Notes under the pieces: generated by a model
Database searches by the model: none
Told to the model about the DNA's origin: nothing
What the model saw: only the letters and a program-made list of their open reading frames with translations
Made by a program: the position numbers and the translations under genes
Shown here: piece by piece, positions 33,557 through 42,638 of the stretch
Position numbering within the stretch: the first letter of the stretch is position 1
How the letters are laid out: every line of letters begins with the position of its first letter
DNA from: Anaeromassilibacillus stercoravium
GTDB lineage: Bacteria > Bacillota > Clostridia > Oscillospirales > Acutalibacteraceae
Length of the DNA: 64,000 nt
Assembly: GCA_019118845.1 (NCBI GenBank)
Contig: DWYE01000033.1
Span: 3,960 to 67,959, forward strand
Reading direction: 5' to 3'

Positions 33557-36166
33557 ATGAATGCACAGAAATTCACCCAAAAATCCCTGGAAGCCATCCA
33601 GGAAGCCCAAAACCTCGCCATTGAAAACAACAATATGCAGATCGAGGAAGAACACCTCGTGGCGGCTCTGCTGCAACAGCGCGACGGGCTGATCCCGCAG
33701 CTGCTGAAAAAGATGCATGTAGACTGCGACGCCGTCCAGCGCGCAGTGGCGGAAAAGATTTCCCGCATCCCAGGCGTGACCGGCCCGGGCCGTGAGGCGG
33801 GGAAAATCTATGTTTCCGCAGACGTGGATGCAGTCCTGACTGCGGCGGAAAAAGAAGCCGGCCGGATGAAGGACGAGTATGTTTCCGTCGAGCATATCAT
33901 GCTTGCAATTTTAAACCGGCCTAACAACGCCATGAAGGACGTCTTCCAGCGCTTTGGCATTGAGAAGAACGCCTTCCTGACCGCGCTGTCCAGCGTGCGC
34001 GGCAACACCCGCGTGACCAGCGACACGCCGGAGGAAACCTATGACGCGCTCTCCAAATACGGCCAGGATCTGGTTGAACTTGCAAAGAACCATAAGCTCG
34101 ACCCGGTGATCGGCCGCGACGACGAGATTCGAAACGTCATCCGTATTCTGTCCCGCAAGACGAAGAACAATCCGGTGCTGATCGGCGAACCCGGCGTCGG
34201 CAAAACCGCTATTGCGGAAGGCCTGGCACTGCGTATTGTGCGCGGGGACGTGCCGAACAACCTCAAAGACCGCAAAATTTTCTCCCTGGATATGGGCGCG
34301 CTGATTGCCGGCGCGAAATTCCGCGGCGAATTTGAGGAACGCCTCAAGGCAGTGCTGAATGAGGTCAAGAAGAGCGAGGGCAGGATCATCCTGTTCATCG
34401 ATGAGCTGCACACCATTGTGGGCGCGGGCAAAACCGAGGGCTCCATGGACGCAGGCAACCTGCTCAAGCCAATGCTGGCGCGCGGTGAGCTGCACTGCAT
34501 CGGCGCGACGACGCTCAACGAGTACCATCAATACATCGAAAAGGACCCGGCTTTGGAGCGCCGCTTCCAGCCGGTCATGGTGGATGAGCCGAGCGTGGAG
34601 GACACCATCTCCATCCTGCGCGGCTTAAAGGAACGTTATGAGGTGTTCCACGGCGTCAAGATCCAGGATCAGGCGTTGATTGCCGCGGCGACGCTCTCCA
34701 ACCGCTATATTTCCGACCGTTTCCTGCCGGATAAGGCCATCGACCTGGTGGACGAAGCGTGCGCCATGGTCCGCACGGAGATCGACTCCATGCCGACCGA
34801 GCTGGATGAGATTTCCCGCAAGATCATGCAGCATGAAATCGAGGAAGCGGCCCTGAAAAAGGACACCGACCCGCTGACGCAGGAGCATTTGAAGGACATC
34901 CAGAAGGAACTGGCGGACCTGCGCGCCCAGTTCAAGGAAATGAAGGCAAAGTGGGAAAACGAAAAGCAGGCCATCGGCAAAGTGCAGAAGCTGCGCGAGG
35001 AAATCGAGCAGGTCAATGCAGAGATCGAAAAGGCCGAACGCGCCTATGATTTGAACAAGGCCGCCGAATATAAGTATGGCAAGCTGCCGGAGCTGCAAAA
35101 GCAGCTGGCAGAGGAAGAGCAGATCGCGGAAAAGAGCCAGTCCTCGGAGACAAACCTTCTGCGCGACAAGGTCACGGAGGAGGAGATCGCGAAGATCGTG
35201 GCCCGCTGGACGGGCATCCCGGTCTCCAAGCTGATGGAGAGCGAGCGCGAGAAGCTGCTGCACCTGGACGACATCCTGCATGAGCGGGTGGTCGGACAGG
35301 ACGAAGCGGTGGAGAAGGTCAGCGAAGCGATTCTGCGTTCCCGTGCGGGGATTCAGGACCCGAACCGCCCGATCGGTTCGTTCCTCTTCCTGGGCCCCAC
35401 AGGTGTGGGCAAAACAGAGCTTGCAAAGGCCCTGGCGCAGGCGCTATTCGATGACGAGCGCAACATGATCCGCATCGACATGACCGAATATATGGAGAAA
35501 TTCTCCGTGTCACGTCTGATCGGCGCGCCTCCGGGATATGTCGGGTACGAGGAGGGCGGCCAGTTGACCGAGGCGGTCCGCCGGAAGCCGTACTCCGTCA
35601 TCCTCTTTGATGAAGTGGAGAAAGCGCACCCGGATGTATTCAATATCCTGTTGCAGGTGTTGGACGACGGCCGTATCACAGATTCGCAGGGCCGTACCGT
35701 GGACTTCAAGAATACGATTATCATCCTGACCTCCAACCTCGGCTCCAGCGCCATCCTGGAAGGGATCGGTGCAGACGGCCAGATCAGCGAACAGGCGAAG
35801 GAGCAGGTGAACGCGTTGTTGAAGCAGCAGTTCCGGCCGGAATTCCTGAACCGTCTTGACGAGATTGTCTTCTACAAGCCGTTGACGCGCGACGAAATAG
35901 GCCATATTGTGGACTTACAGATGGTGGACTTACAGCGCCGTCTGGCGGATAAGCAGCTCGGCGTGAAGCTGACGCCTGAAGCCAAGACGTTCATTGTAGA
36001 CAGCGGTTATGACCCGGTCTACGGTGCGCGCCCGTTGAAGCGTTTCCTCCAAAGCAAGGTCGAAACCCTGATTGCGAAGAAGATCATCCAAGGGAACATC
36101 AAGCCGCGTGAGACGCTCCTTGTGGACTATGATGGCAAGCAGCTTGTTGTAAAAGATGAGGGATAA
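33557..36166 (+). CDS. clpB: ATP-dependent chaperone ClpB
   Basis: The 869-residue Hsp104/ClpB disaggregase threads aggregated proteins through its hexameric ring with DnaK help. Seen: Clp N-domain repeats (about 1-145), NBD1 with Walker A GEPGVGKTA and Walker B FIDELHT, a long coiled-coil middle domain (about 405-525, LKDIQKELADLRAQFKEMKAKW), NBD2 with GPTGVGKTELAKAL, the pore loop PGYVGYEEGG and VILFDEVEKAHPDVF. The middle domain separates it from ClpC. ATG 33557 follows AGGAGGGG; an in-frame TTG at 33551 sits right behind that SD. Controlled by CIRCE; a terminator follows. Confidence 0.97.
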   Translation: MNAQKFTQKSLEAIQEAQNLAIENNNMQIEEEHLVAALLQQRDGLIPQLLKKMHVDCDAVQRAVAEKISRIPGVTGPGREAGKIYVSADVDAVLTAAEKEAGRMKDEYVSVEHIMLAILNRPNNAMKDVFQRFGIEKNAFLTALSSVRGNTRVTSDTPEETYDALSKYGQDLVELAKNHKLDPVIGRDDEIRNVIRILSRKTKNNPVLIGEPGVGKTAIAEGLALRIVRGDVPNNLKDRKIFSLDMGALIAGAKFRGEFEERLKAVLNEVKKSEGRIILFIDELHTIVGAGKTEGSMDAGNLLKPMLARGELHCIGATTLNEYHQYIEKDPALERRFQPVMVDEPSVEDTISILRGLKERYEVFHGVKIQDQALIAAATLSNRYISDRFLPDKAIDLVDEACAMVRTEIDSMPTELDEISRKIMQHEIEEAALKKDTDPLTQEHLKDIQKELADLRAQFKEMKAKWENEKQAIGKVQKLREEIEQVNAEIEKAERAYDLNKAAEYKYGKLPELQKQLAEEEQIAEKSQSSETNLLRDKVTEEEIAKIVARWTGIPVSKLMESEREKLLHLDDILHERVVGQDEAVEKVSEAILRSRAGIQDPNRPIGSFLFLGPTGVGKTELAKALAQALFDDERNMIRIDMTEYMEKFSVSRLIGAPPGYVGYEEGGQLTEAVRRKPYSVILFDEVEKAHPDVFNILLQVLDDGRITDSQGRTVDFKNTIIILTSNLGSSAILEGIGADGQISEQAKEQVNALLKQQFRPEFLNRLDEIVFYKPLTRDEIGHIVDLQMVDLQRRLADKQLGVKLTPEAKTFIVDSGYDPVYGARPLKRFLQSKVETLIAKKIIQGNIKPRETLLVDYDGKQLVVKDEG

Positions 36167-36189
36167 TAGAAGCTCATTGAAGAATGGAT

Positions 36190-36227
36190 GCAGTGCAATG
36201 TGTATCGCACATTGCACTGCATTTTTC
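36190..36227 (+). terminator. Terminator of clpB
   Basis: GCAGTGCAATGTG (36190-36202) pairs perfectly with 36208-36220 around TATCG, followed by ATTTTTCT. The next 330 bases hold only a small CCCCTG/CAGGGG hairpin near 36246-36264 and no gene. Confidence 0.88.
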
Positions 36228-36561
36228 TGCCTTTCGGCTTAACATCCCCTGATCCAACCAGGGGTAAATAAGAAAGCCTTGGCGAAACAAGTTCGTATTA
36301 GATGAAGATCGTCTTTGATTCCCAAAAAAATAGATTTCGAGCAAAGCACTCGGGAGTTTTTGCAGAATGTTACAGAAAACCAAAGTGAACTGGTTTACCA
36401 GTAGCAGGACAAGCGATGCAAGGATTTTTTCGTATCCGTTCCAGGACTCGGCAAGTACGAACCCCTCTGGGGGTGGGCAAACATTAGGTTACTAGTGATT
36501 TTGATTATCGGATAAACGATGGGCTGATGTCAAAATTGCTTTCGGTTCATCGCACGAAATA

Positions 36562-36590
36562 TTGTTATTTTATAAGGAATGCGATATAAT
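36562..36590 (+). promoter_or_regulatory. Promoter of the xpaC-telA pair
   Basis: TTGTTA (36562-36567), 17-base spacer, TATAAT (36585-36590), about 48 bases before the xpaC ATG. Confidence 0.75.
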
Positions 36591-36638
36591 GAAACCGGTT
36601 ATATTCTGGGAAGATTCCCTGGTGTGGAGGAACACCGT

Positions 36639-37808
36639 ATGATTGATAAAGATTTTATAGATCATTTGGAGGAGCAAATCCACCAGACAGTCCAGGACGC
36701 CCTATATCTGAAAGAGACCGTGGTCCGCACAGTGCGGGAAAACGTAGATGCCCATAAAGGCCCGGCTCCGACTCATAGGCCGGTTCCACCTCGCAGGCCT
36801 GCCCCTCCGAAGCCTTATGTATATCCGGGGCGGCCTGTTCCTCGCTCAAATACCCAATTGCGTGTCCGTAGGAACCCGGGAACCTCGATTGCGGGTACCG
36901 TCATGGAGATCGTCGGGTTGGCTGGGGCAATCCCAACCGGTCTGGCGTTTGTGATCCTTGCGCTCGCTTCTCTGCTGGCGGGAATGCCCTGGGCCGCGTT
37001 TGCGATCTCCAGTGTGGTGCTGGTTCCGCTTTGTGTGGGGTTTACCGTATTGGCTATTTGCGGCGTGCGCAAAGTCCGCCGGAAACGCCGGTTTCAACGG
37101 TATCAGGCGCAGTTGAATGGCGATACCTTTTGCTCACTCGACCTTTTGGCGGCCTCTGTGGGTGAATCAAAATCCTTTGTCATTCGCGATTTGCAGAAGA
37201 TGATCCGGGACGGCTTGTTCCCGGAAGGGCATATCGATGAGCAGGAGACCTGCTTTATTGCCACGAACGAGACCTATCGGCAGTATCTGCAAGCCCAAGA
37301 GAGCGCACGCCGCCGGCAGTTGGAAGAAGAACGGAAAAAGCAACAGCCGGAGGCGGATGAGGCCGGCGAATGTGAGCGGGCGATTGCCGAGGGGCGCGAT
37401 TATCTCTGGCAGATTCGCGAGGAAAACCGTGCGATTCCGGGAGAAGAATTTTCGCGGAAGCTGTCCCGATTGGAAGAGATCTGCGCGAAGATTTTTGACC
37501 ATGTGGAGGCCCATCCACAGAAATTGCCGGATATCCGCAAATTTATGCAGTATTATTTGCCGACCACTTTAAAATTGGTCAAGGCCTATCGCGAGTTTGA
37601 CGGACAGCCGGTGCAGGGAGAAAATGTCACCAAAGTGAAGGCTGAGATCAGCGATACGTTGGATACGATCAACACCGCCTTTGAGAATCTCCTGGACAGC
37701 CTGTTCCAGGATGATGTGATGGATATTTCGACGGATATCTCCGTGTTGGAAACCATGCTCGCGCAGGAGGGCCTGACCGAGGATGCGTTCCGCAAGAAGA
37801 AACCGTAA
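36639..37808 (+). CDS. XpaC-family (5-bromo-4-chloroindolyl phosphate hydrolysis) membrane protein
   Basis: The 389-residue protein has a Pro/Arg-rich stretch (about 40-90), two closely spaced membrane helices (about 95-150; AGAIPTGLAFVILALASLLAG and FAISSVVLVPLCVGFTVLAICGV), a winged-helix-like part (SLDLLAASVGESKSFVIRDLQKMIRDGLF), and a C-terminal XpaC helical domain with PDIRKFMQYYLPTTLKLVKAY. ATG 36639 follows GGAGG; an in-frame start further upstream overlaps the promoter and is rejected. It pairs with telA 20 bases downstream. The role is unclear; possibly envelope-stress related. Confidence 0.85.
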   Translation: MIDKDFIDHLEEQIHQTVQDALYLKETVVRTVRENVDAHKGPAPTHRPVPPRRPAPPKPYVYPGRPVPRSNTQLRVRRNPGTSIAGTVMEIVGLAGAIPTGLAFVILALASLLAGMPWAAFAISSVVLVPLCVGFTVLAICGVRKVRRKRRFQRYQAQLNGDTFCSLDLLAASVGESKSFVIRDLQKMIRDGLFPEGHIDEQETCFIATNETYRQYLQAQESARRRQLEEERKKQQPEADEAGECERAIAEGRDYLWQIREENRAIPGEEFSRKLSRLEEICAKIFDHVEAHPQKLPDIRKFMQYYLPTTLKLVKAYREFDGQPVQGENVTKVKAEISDTLDTINTAFENLLDSLFQDDVMDISTDISVLETMLAQEGLTEDAFRKKKP

Positions 37809-37828
37809 ATGAATCGGAGGAAATTGCT

Positions 37829-38974
37829 ATGGACGAGACTTTTCAGGAGCAACCCGTATTGACCTTTGAGCCCTTTGCGGATGAGCCGTCCGCCTCACTG
37901 CAAAAGGCAGAACCTGCGCAGGCGCCCACCGAAGCGCCGGTGTTCGACGAGAGCAGCCTGTCGCCGGAAGAGCGCAAAATGGTGGACGATTTTGCCGCAA
38001 AGATCGAATTGAGCAATTCCAATATGATCTTGCAATACGGCGCGGGCGCCCAGAAAAAGATGGCGGACTTCTCGGCGGATGCGCTGAACAATGTGCGCAC
38101 AAAGGATCTCGGCGCGGTCGGGGATATGCTGTCCAGTGTGGTAACGGAGCTGAAAAGCTTTGACGTGGAGGAAGAGGAGAAAGGATTCTTCGGATTCTTT
38201 AAACGGGGAGCCAATAAGATGACCGCGTTAAAAGCGAAATACGACAAGGTGGAAGCCAATGTCGAAAAGATTTGCGCGGTTTTGGAGCGCCATCAGGTGC
38301 AGTTGCTCAAGGATGTCGCCATGATGGACAAGATGTACGAGATGAACAAGGTCTATTTTAAAGAGCTGTCCATGTACATTTTGGCAGGAAAAAAGAAACT
38401 GGCGCAGGTGCAGCAGGAAGAACTCCCCAAGCTCGTGGAAAAGGCTAAGCAGTCTGGCCTGCCGGAGGATGCGCAGGCCGCCAACGATCTGAACGCCCTG
38501 TGCAACCGCTTCGACAAAAAGCTGCATGACCTGGAGTTGACCCGCATGGTGTCCATCCAGATGGCGCCGGAGATCCGGCTGGTGCAGAGCAACGACACGC
38601 AGATGTCGGAGAAGATCCAGTCCACGCTGGTGAATACCATCCCGCTTTGGAAGAGCCAGATGGCCCTGGCCTTGGGGATCGCCCATTCGCAGCAGGCAGC
38701 GCAGGCACAGCGCGAGGTTACGGACATGACGAACGAGCTGCTGCGAAAGAATGCCGCGACGCTGAAAATGGCGACTGTGGAGACAGCCAGGGAGACCGAG
38801 CGCGGCATCGTGGATATGGAAACCCTGCGCGAAACCAACCAAAATTTGATCTCCACCCTGGACGAAGTGATGCATATACAGGAGGAAGGCCGGCAGAAGC
38901 GCCGCGAGGCGGAGGTGGAGCTGGGCCGCTTGGAAAACGAACTCAAACAGAAGCTGCTGGAAATCCGCGGATAA
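37829..38974 (+). CDS. TelA/KlaA-family toxic anion resistance protein
   Basis: The 381-residue protein is almost wholly helical and cytoplasmic, with an acidic start and long coiled coils, including MALALGIAHSQQAAQAQREVTDMTNELLRKNA and the end LGRLENELKQKLLEIRG. It matches TelA proteins, named for tellurite resistance but widespread in Firmicutes beside XpaC. The internal FFGFFKRGANK motif is typical. CGGAGGAAA lies before the ATG. It is co-transcribed with the XpaC-type gene; the pair probably acts on envelope stress, but the biochemical function is unknown. A terminator follows. Confidence 0.9.
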   Translation: MDETFQEQPVLTFEPFADEPSASLQKAEPAQAPTEAPVFDESSLSPEERKMVDDFAAKIELSNSNMILQYGAGAQKKMADFSADALNNVRTKDLGAVGDMLSSVVTELKSFDVEEEEKGFFGFFKRGANKMTALKAKYDKVEANVEKICAVLERHQVQLLKDVAMMDKMYEMNKVYFKELSMYILAGKKKLAQVQQEELPKLVEKAKQSGLPEDAQAANDLNALCNRFDKKLHDLELTRMVSIQMAPEIRLVQSNDTQMSEKIQSTLVNTIPLWKSQMALALGIAHSQQAAQAQREVTDMTNELLRKNAATLKMATVETARETERGIVDMETLRETNQNLISTLDEVMHIQEEGRQKRREAEVELGRLENELKQKLLEIRG

Positions 38975-38993
38975 TGCGAAAGATAGCAGATCG

Positions 38994-39034
38994 GCCGCTC
39001 CGGTGCATGGACACCGGGCGGCTTTCTGTTTTTC
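38994..39034 (+). terminator. Terminator of the xpaC-telA unit
   Basis: GCCGCTCCGGTG (38994-39005) pairs with CACCGGGCGGC (39012-39022) with one bulge, followed by TTTCTGTTTTTCC. Confidence 0.8.
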
Positions 39035-39117
39035 CAATACAAACCATTTGAGAGTCACTGGATTTTTGTGCGGCAGCGTTCTATAATAAGGTAGAACATT
39101 TGATTGGAGATGAGCGT

Positions 39118-40335
39118 ATGGAGGGCCCGGACCGTGTGATTCTGCACTGTGACTGCAATGCATTTTACGCATCAGTGGAATGCCTGCTGCATCCGGCTTA
39201 CCGGGATGTGCCGATGGCGGTCTGTGGGGACCCCGAGAACCGGCACGGGATCATATTGGCAAAAAATGAGCGGGCCAAGCGGTTCGGCGTCCAAACCGCG
39301 GAGACCATCTGGCAAGCGCGGCGCAAATGCCCCGACCTGGTGCTCGCCCCGCCGCATCGTGACCAGTATGCCATATATTCCAAGCGGGTCAACGCGATCT
39401 ATCAGCGCTATACGGATTTGGTGGAGTCCTTCGGCATCGATGAAAGCTGGCTGGACGTCACCGGGAGCCAGAGGCTGTTCGGTTCCGGGCCGGAGATCGC
39501 GGACCGCCTGCGCGCCGAGGTCAAACGGGAGACCGGCCTGACAATTTCGGTTGGGGTTTCCTTCAATAAGATTTTCGCCAAGCTGGGCAGCGACTATAAA
39601 AAGCCCGATGCGACCACGGTGATCTCGCGGGAAAATTACAGGGACATTGTGTATCCTCTTTCGGTGAGCGCCCTGCTCTATGTGGGGAAAAGCGCACGGG
39701 AAACCCTGCAAAACATGCGCATCCGCACCATCGGGGACCTGGCCCATGCGGACCGCAAGGCGCTGGTGGCAAGCCTTGGAAAGATCGGCGGGGAACTCTA
39801 CGACTATGCCAACGGGCTTGACAGGAGCCCTGTGAAGAGCATTTATGAGCCGAAAGAGGTCAAGTCGGTGGGAAATGGGCTGACTTTTAAAAGGAACCTG
39901 GTCGGGTGGGACGACATCCGGCTCGGCGTTACAGTCCTGGCCGATACCGTTGCAGCGCGTATGCGCCGCAGGGGGGTGAAATGTTATACGGTACAGCTCA
40001 ATATCCGCAATCCAAGCTTTAAAACGATTTCACGGCAAAGGCCACTTTCTGTCCCAACCTTTTTGGCACAAGAGTTGGCGGATGCGGCTATGGGAATTTT
40101 AGCAGATTCGTGGAATCCCAATGCGCCGATCCGCATGTTGACGCTCACGGGCACCAACCTGGTGCCCGCGGACGAAGCGCCGGGGGAGCAGCTCAGCCTG
40201 TTTGAGCACTCCCGGCAGGAGGAACGCAAAAAGCAGGAAAAGCTGGAGACCACTCTGGACGCCATCCGGGAAAAGTTTGGCAAGGATGCGGTGTCCATCT
40301 GCGGGGTGCTGCAAAACGACATCGGCGCGGATTGA
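39118..40335 (+). CDS. dinB: DNA polymerase IV (Y family)
   Basis: The 405-residue translesion polymerase copies past damaged bases. Seen: ILHCDCNAFYASVE with the first catalytic Asp, the FGIDESWLDVTGS block with the Asp-Glu pair, SVGVSFNKIFAKLGSDYKKPD, a helix-hairpin-helix (MRIRTIGDLAHAD), the little-finger domain, and the clamp-binding motif EQLSLFE near the C-terminus. Length is normal. ATG 39118 has GGAGATGAG upstream; an in-frame TTG at 39100 overlaps it. A TATAAT at 39082-39087 is the likely -10. No LexA box was recognised. Confidence 0.93.
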   Translation: MEGPDRVILHCDCNAFYASVECLLHPAYRDVPMAVCGDPENRHGIILAKNERAKRFGVQTAETIWQARRKCPDLVLAPPHRDQYAIYSKRVNAIYQRYTDLVESFGIDESWLDVTGSQRLFGSGPEIADRLRAEVKRETGLTISVGVSFNKIFAKLGSDYKKPDATTVISRENYRDIVYPLSVSALLYVGKSARETLQNMRIRTIGDLAHADRKALVASLGKIGGELYDYANGLDRSPVKSIYEPKEVKSVGNGLTFKRNLVGWDDIRLGVTVLADTVAARMRRRGVKCYTVQLNIRNPSFKTISRQRPLSVPTFLAQELADAAMGILADSWNPNAPIRMLTLTGTNLVPADEAPGEQLSLFEHSRQEERKKQEKLETTLDAIREKFGKDAVSICGVLQNDIGAD

Positions 40336-40425
40336 CTTGCATTCCGGCCAAGGTCTTGCTAAAATGAGGACAAATCAGCGTTCGTCCGGTGTGTTCACCG
40401 GACGGATGGAAAGGATCGCGATACC

Positions 40426-40845
40426 ATGCAATACCGTGTGTTTGGAGATACGTATGTTGTGCGCCTGCAAAGGGGCGAGGAGGTGCTCGCCTGCCTGCGG
40501 GAGTTATGTGAGAAGGAATCCATCTCGCTGGGGACGGTTTCAGCCATCGGTGCGGTCAACCATGTGGTGGTGGGCGTGTACCGGGTGGATGAACAGAAAT
40601 ATGTTGCCAACACCTTTGACGGCGTGATGGAATTGACCTCCCTGATGGGGAACATCACGGAAAAAGACGGAGAACCCTATCTGCACCTGCACGCCACCTT
40701 CGGGGACCTCACCGGAAAGGTGATCGGCGGGCACCTCAACGAGGCGGTGGTCAGCGCCACCTGTGAGCTGTTTGTCCGGAAGGTCGAGGGCCATGTAGGG
40801 CGCAGGTTGGACCCGGAGACGGGGCTGAATATCTTTGATTTTTAA
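40426..40845 (+). CDS. PPC/DUF296 domain protein
   Basis: The 139-residue protein is a single PPC domain, found in bacteria as a stand-alone trimer and in plants with AT-hooks. Hallmarks: GEEVLACLRELCEKESISLGTVSAIGAV, LTSLMGNITEKDGEPYLHLHATFGD and VIGGHLNEAVVSATCELFV, where the two His are conserved. A role in DNA binding or metabolite sensing is suggested for the family but not settled. AAGGATCGCG lies before the ATG. The Dabb-domain gene follows 13 bases later, so the two are probably co-transcribed. Confidence 0.85.
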   Translation: MQYRVFGDTYVVRLQRGEEVLACLRELCEKESISLGTVSAIGAVNHVVVGVYRVDEQKYVANTFDGVMELTSLMGNITEKDGEPYLHLHATFGDLTGKVIGGHLNEAVVSATCELFVRKVEGHVGRRLDPETGLNIFDF

Positions 40846-40858
40846 GGAGGATCTACCA

Positions 40859-41158
40859 ATGGTCAAGCATATTGTCATGTGGAAATGGAAGGACGAGGTA
40901 AAGCAGGATCACCCGGAAGCACTGGTTGCTTCCCTGCAGGAGCGCTTCAAGGCGCTGTTGGGCGTGGTGCCGGGCCTGAAAGAGATTGAATTCGGCGCGA
41001 ATTACAACGGCGGGGAATATGACATCGCCCTGTATTGCGCGTTTGCAACTAAGGAGGACCAGGACGCCTATCAGACCAATCCGGCGCATCTGGCCGTGGC
41101 GGAAACAGTGCGCGCCTCCACCTGTGGACGCGCCTGCGTCGATTACGAAATCGCATAA
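40859..41158 (+). CDS. Dabb-domain (stress-responsive alpha/beta barrel) protein
   Basis: The 99-residue protein matches the dimeric Dabb/ferredoxin-like family: VKHIVMWKWKDEV at the start, LKEIEFGANYNGGEYDIALYCAFATKEDQDAYQTNPAHLAV in the middle, and a final CVDYEIA strand. ATG 40859 is preceded by AAGGAGG at optimal distance; a start at 40835 would overlap the previous gene. Function is unknown; family members are linked to stress response or act as small cyclases/monooxygenase-like enzymes. A terminator follows. Confidence 0.85.
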   Translation: MVKHIVMWKWKDEVKQDHPEALVASLQERFKALLGVVPGLKEIEFGANYNGGEYDIALYCAFATKEDQDAYQTNPAHLAVAETVRASTCGRACVDYEIA

Positions 41159-41246
41159 ACGGCGTTGAAAAACCGTTCGCCTGCTTTGTTGGGAAGGATA
41201 CTTTCCAATGTTTGATAAAAATTTGTGAAGAACTTTTTTAGAAATC

Positions 41247-41290
41247 AAAAAGGAACACCTGGTGTTGCTGTACCAGATGTTCCTTTTTTT
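41247..41290. terminator. Bidirectional terminator
   Basis: AAAAAGGAACA with CTGGT pairs with ACCAG and TGTTCCTTTTT around a 7-8 base loop (one mismatch). It lies between the converging Dabb and YitT genes. Confidence 0.85.
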
Positions 41291-41308
41291 CACGGGTATC
41301 TAAGCAGA

Positions 41309-42181
41309 TTAGACGCTGTGAAACCCTTTGCCGATGATCTCGCTGGTATTGGAAATGAGGATGAACGCACCGGGCTCCACCTGCTTGATATACTGCCGCA
41401 ACTGCACAGCCTGATACCGCTTGAGAACCGTAAAGATGATGTATTTCTTATCATGGGAGAAGGCGCCTTCCGCTTCACAGACGGTGGCGCTGCGGCCAAG
41501 CTTATGCACAATGTAGTCGCAGATGGGCTCCGGGCTGCTGCAAACCACATTGAAATATTTGCACAGGTTGATGCTCTCAATCACGTTGTCAATCACCAGG
41601 GATTTGGAGAACAATCCCAGCATCGAGAACAGGAATGTTTTAATATCGAAAATGAAGAACGCGGATAGCGTAATCAGCAGGTCGCTCAGCAGGAGTGCGT
41701 TGCCGATGTTGACGCTGGTGAATTTCTTTAGGATCATCGCCACGACGTCCGTGCCGCCGCTCGAAGCGCCGATGTTGAACAGAATGGCGGAACCAAGGCC
41801 CGGCAGCACAATGGCGAAGATCAGTTCCAGAAGGGGATCGTCCGTCAGAGGCTTGTCCAGCGGCCAGAGATATTCCATCCCCGAAAGCGCCACCGACAGC
41901 AGCATACTGGAATAGACAGTGCGTACGCCGAATCCCTTGCCCAAAAAGAGGAATCCTAAGAGCAATAAGACGAGGTTTACAATAAAGTTGACCGTACTGG
42001 GGGAGATGGGCATCACCTGGCTGACAACCACTGCCAGACCGGTCACCCCACCAAACGTGAAATTGTTTGGAAACTTGAAGAAATAGATGCCCACAGCCAT
42101 CAATAGGGTGCTGAGAGTGATGAGCGTATACTCTTTGGCGGCTTTTAGAATAGTTTCTTGGCTTGGCAGAGCGAATTTCAT
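41309..42181 (-). CDS. YitT-family membrane protein (DUF161/DUF2179)
   Basis: The 290-residue protein has five hydrophobic segments in the first 185 residues, including the duplicated DUF161 signature (NNFTFGGVTGLAVVVSQ and NIGASSGGTDVVAMIL), then a cytoplasmic DUF2179 domain (KSLVIDNVIESINLCKYFNVVCSSPEPICDYI to IKQVEPGAFILISNTSEIIGKGF). The transported substrate is unknown. The start at 42181 (MKFALPS) follows GGAGGG; the frame is open further upstream without an SD. Single gene between a terminator and a divergent thyX unit. Confidence 0.9.
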   Translation of the reverse strand: MKFALPSQETILKAAKEYTLITLSTLLMAVGIYFFKFPNNFTFGGVTGLAVVVSQVMPISPSTVNFIVNLVLLLLGFLFLGKGFGVRTVYSSMLLSVALSGMEYLWPLDKPLTDDPLLELIFAIVLPGLGSAILFNIGASSGGTDVVAMILKKFTSVNIGNALLLSDLLITLSAFFIFDIKTFLFSMLGLFSKSLVIDNVIESINLCKYFNVVCSSPEPICDYIVHKLGRSATVCEAEGAFSHDKKYIIFTVLKRYQAVQLRQYIKQVEPGAFILISNTSEIIGKGFHSV

Positions 42182-42500
42182 CGCGATCCCTCCGTAAAAC
42201 GGTGTCGTTTCTTTTATGTTAGAAGAGCAGCAAAATGGTAGTTTTAGCAGTTGCGGCGTTTTGGCCATCCCTTGGAAAAGGTTCGTGGTACCGCTTCAGA
42301 AATATTGATGGAAAGCCGGACAGTGAAAAATCGATCCGGAGGATTTCTCCGTGTTTTCAACGCTGTGTGGGGTTCTCATCTTTCCAGGAAAAAATTCCCC
42401 TTTCTATCTTTATCTTACTATATGGTTCACGTATTTTCAAGAATTCTACGAATGGAAGATAGGGAATCTGCCGATTCGGATGGCGCGCGGCCGGTATACC
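42182..42500. other. Intergenic region between yitT-type gene and thyX
   Basis: About 320 bases with no credible gene; a small CGGAG/CTCCG hairpin lies near 42332-42350. It should contain the leftward yitT-type promoter, but no convincing one was found. Confidence 0.35.
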
Positions 42501-42529
42501 TTGAATCAATAGGAAGAATTTGTTATAAT
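42501..42529 (+). promoter_or_regulatory. Promoter of the thyX-tmk operon
   Basis: TTGAAT (42501-42506), 17-base spacer, TATAAT (42524-42529), about 110 bases before the thyX ATG. Confidence 0.8.
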
Positions 42530-42638
42530 ACAATCAATTATTGCCGAAAAACAGGGCGAAAAATGTGCCCAAAAGATGGGGATGCGGGCGCCGCCGGCCG
42601 CTGCCCGTGCATGGAAACCGGCGGGGAATGGAGTACTT

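Noticed and set aside
41160..41230. Possible small gene between the Dabb gene and its terminator
   Set aside because: No start with SD and no open frame of useful length.
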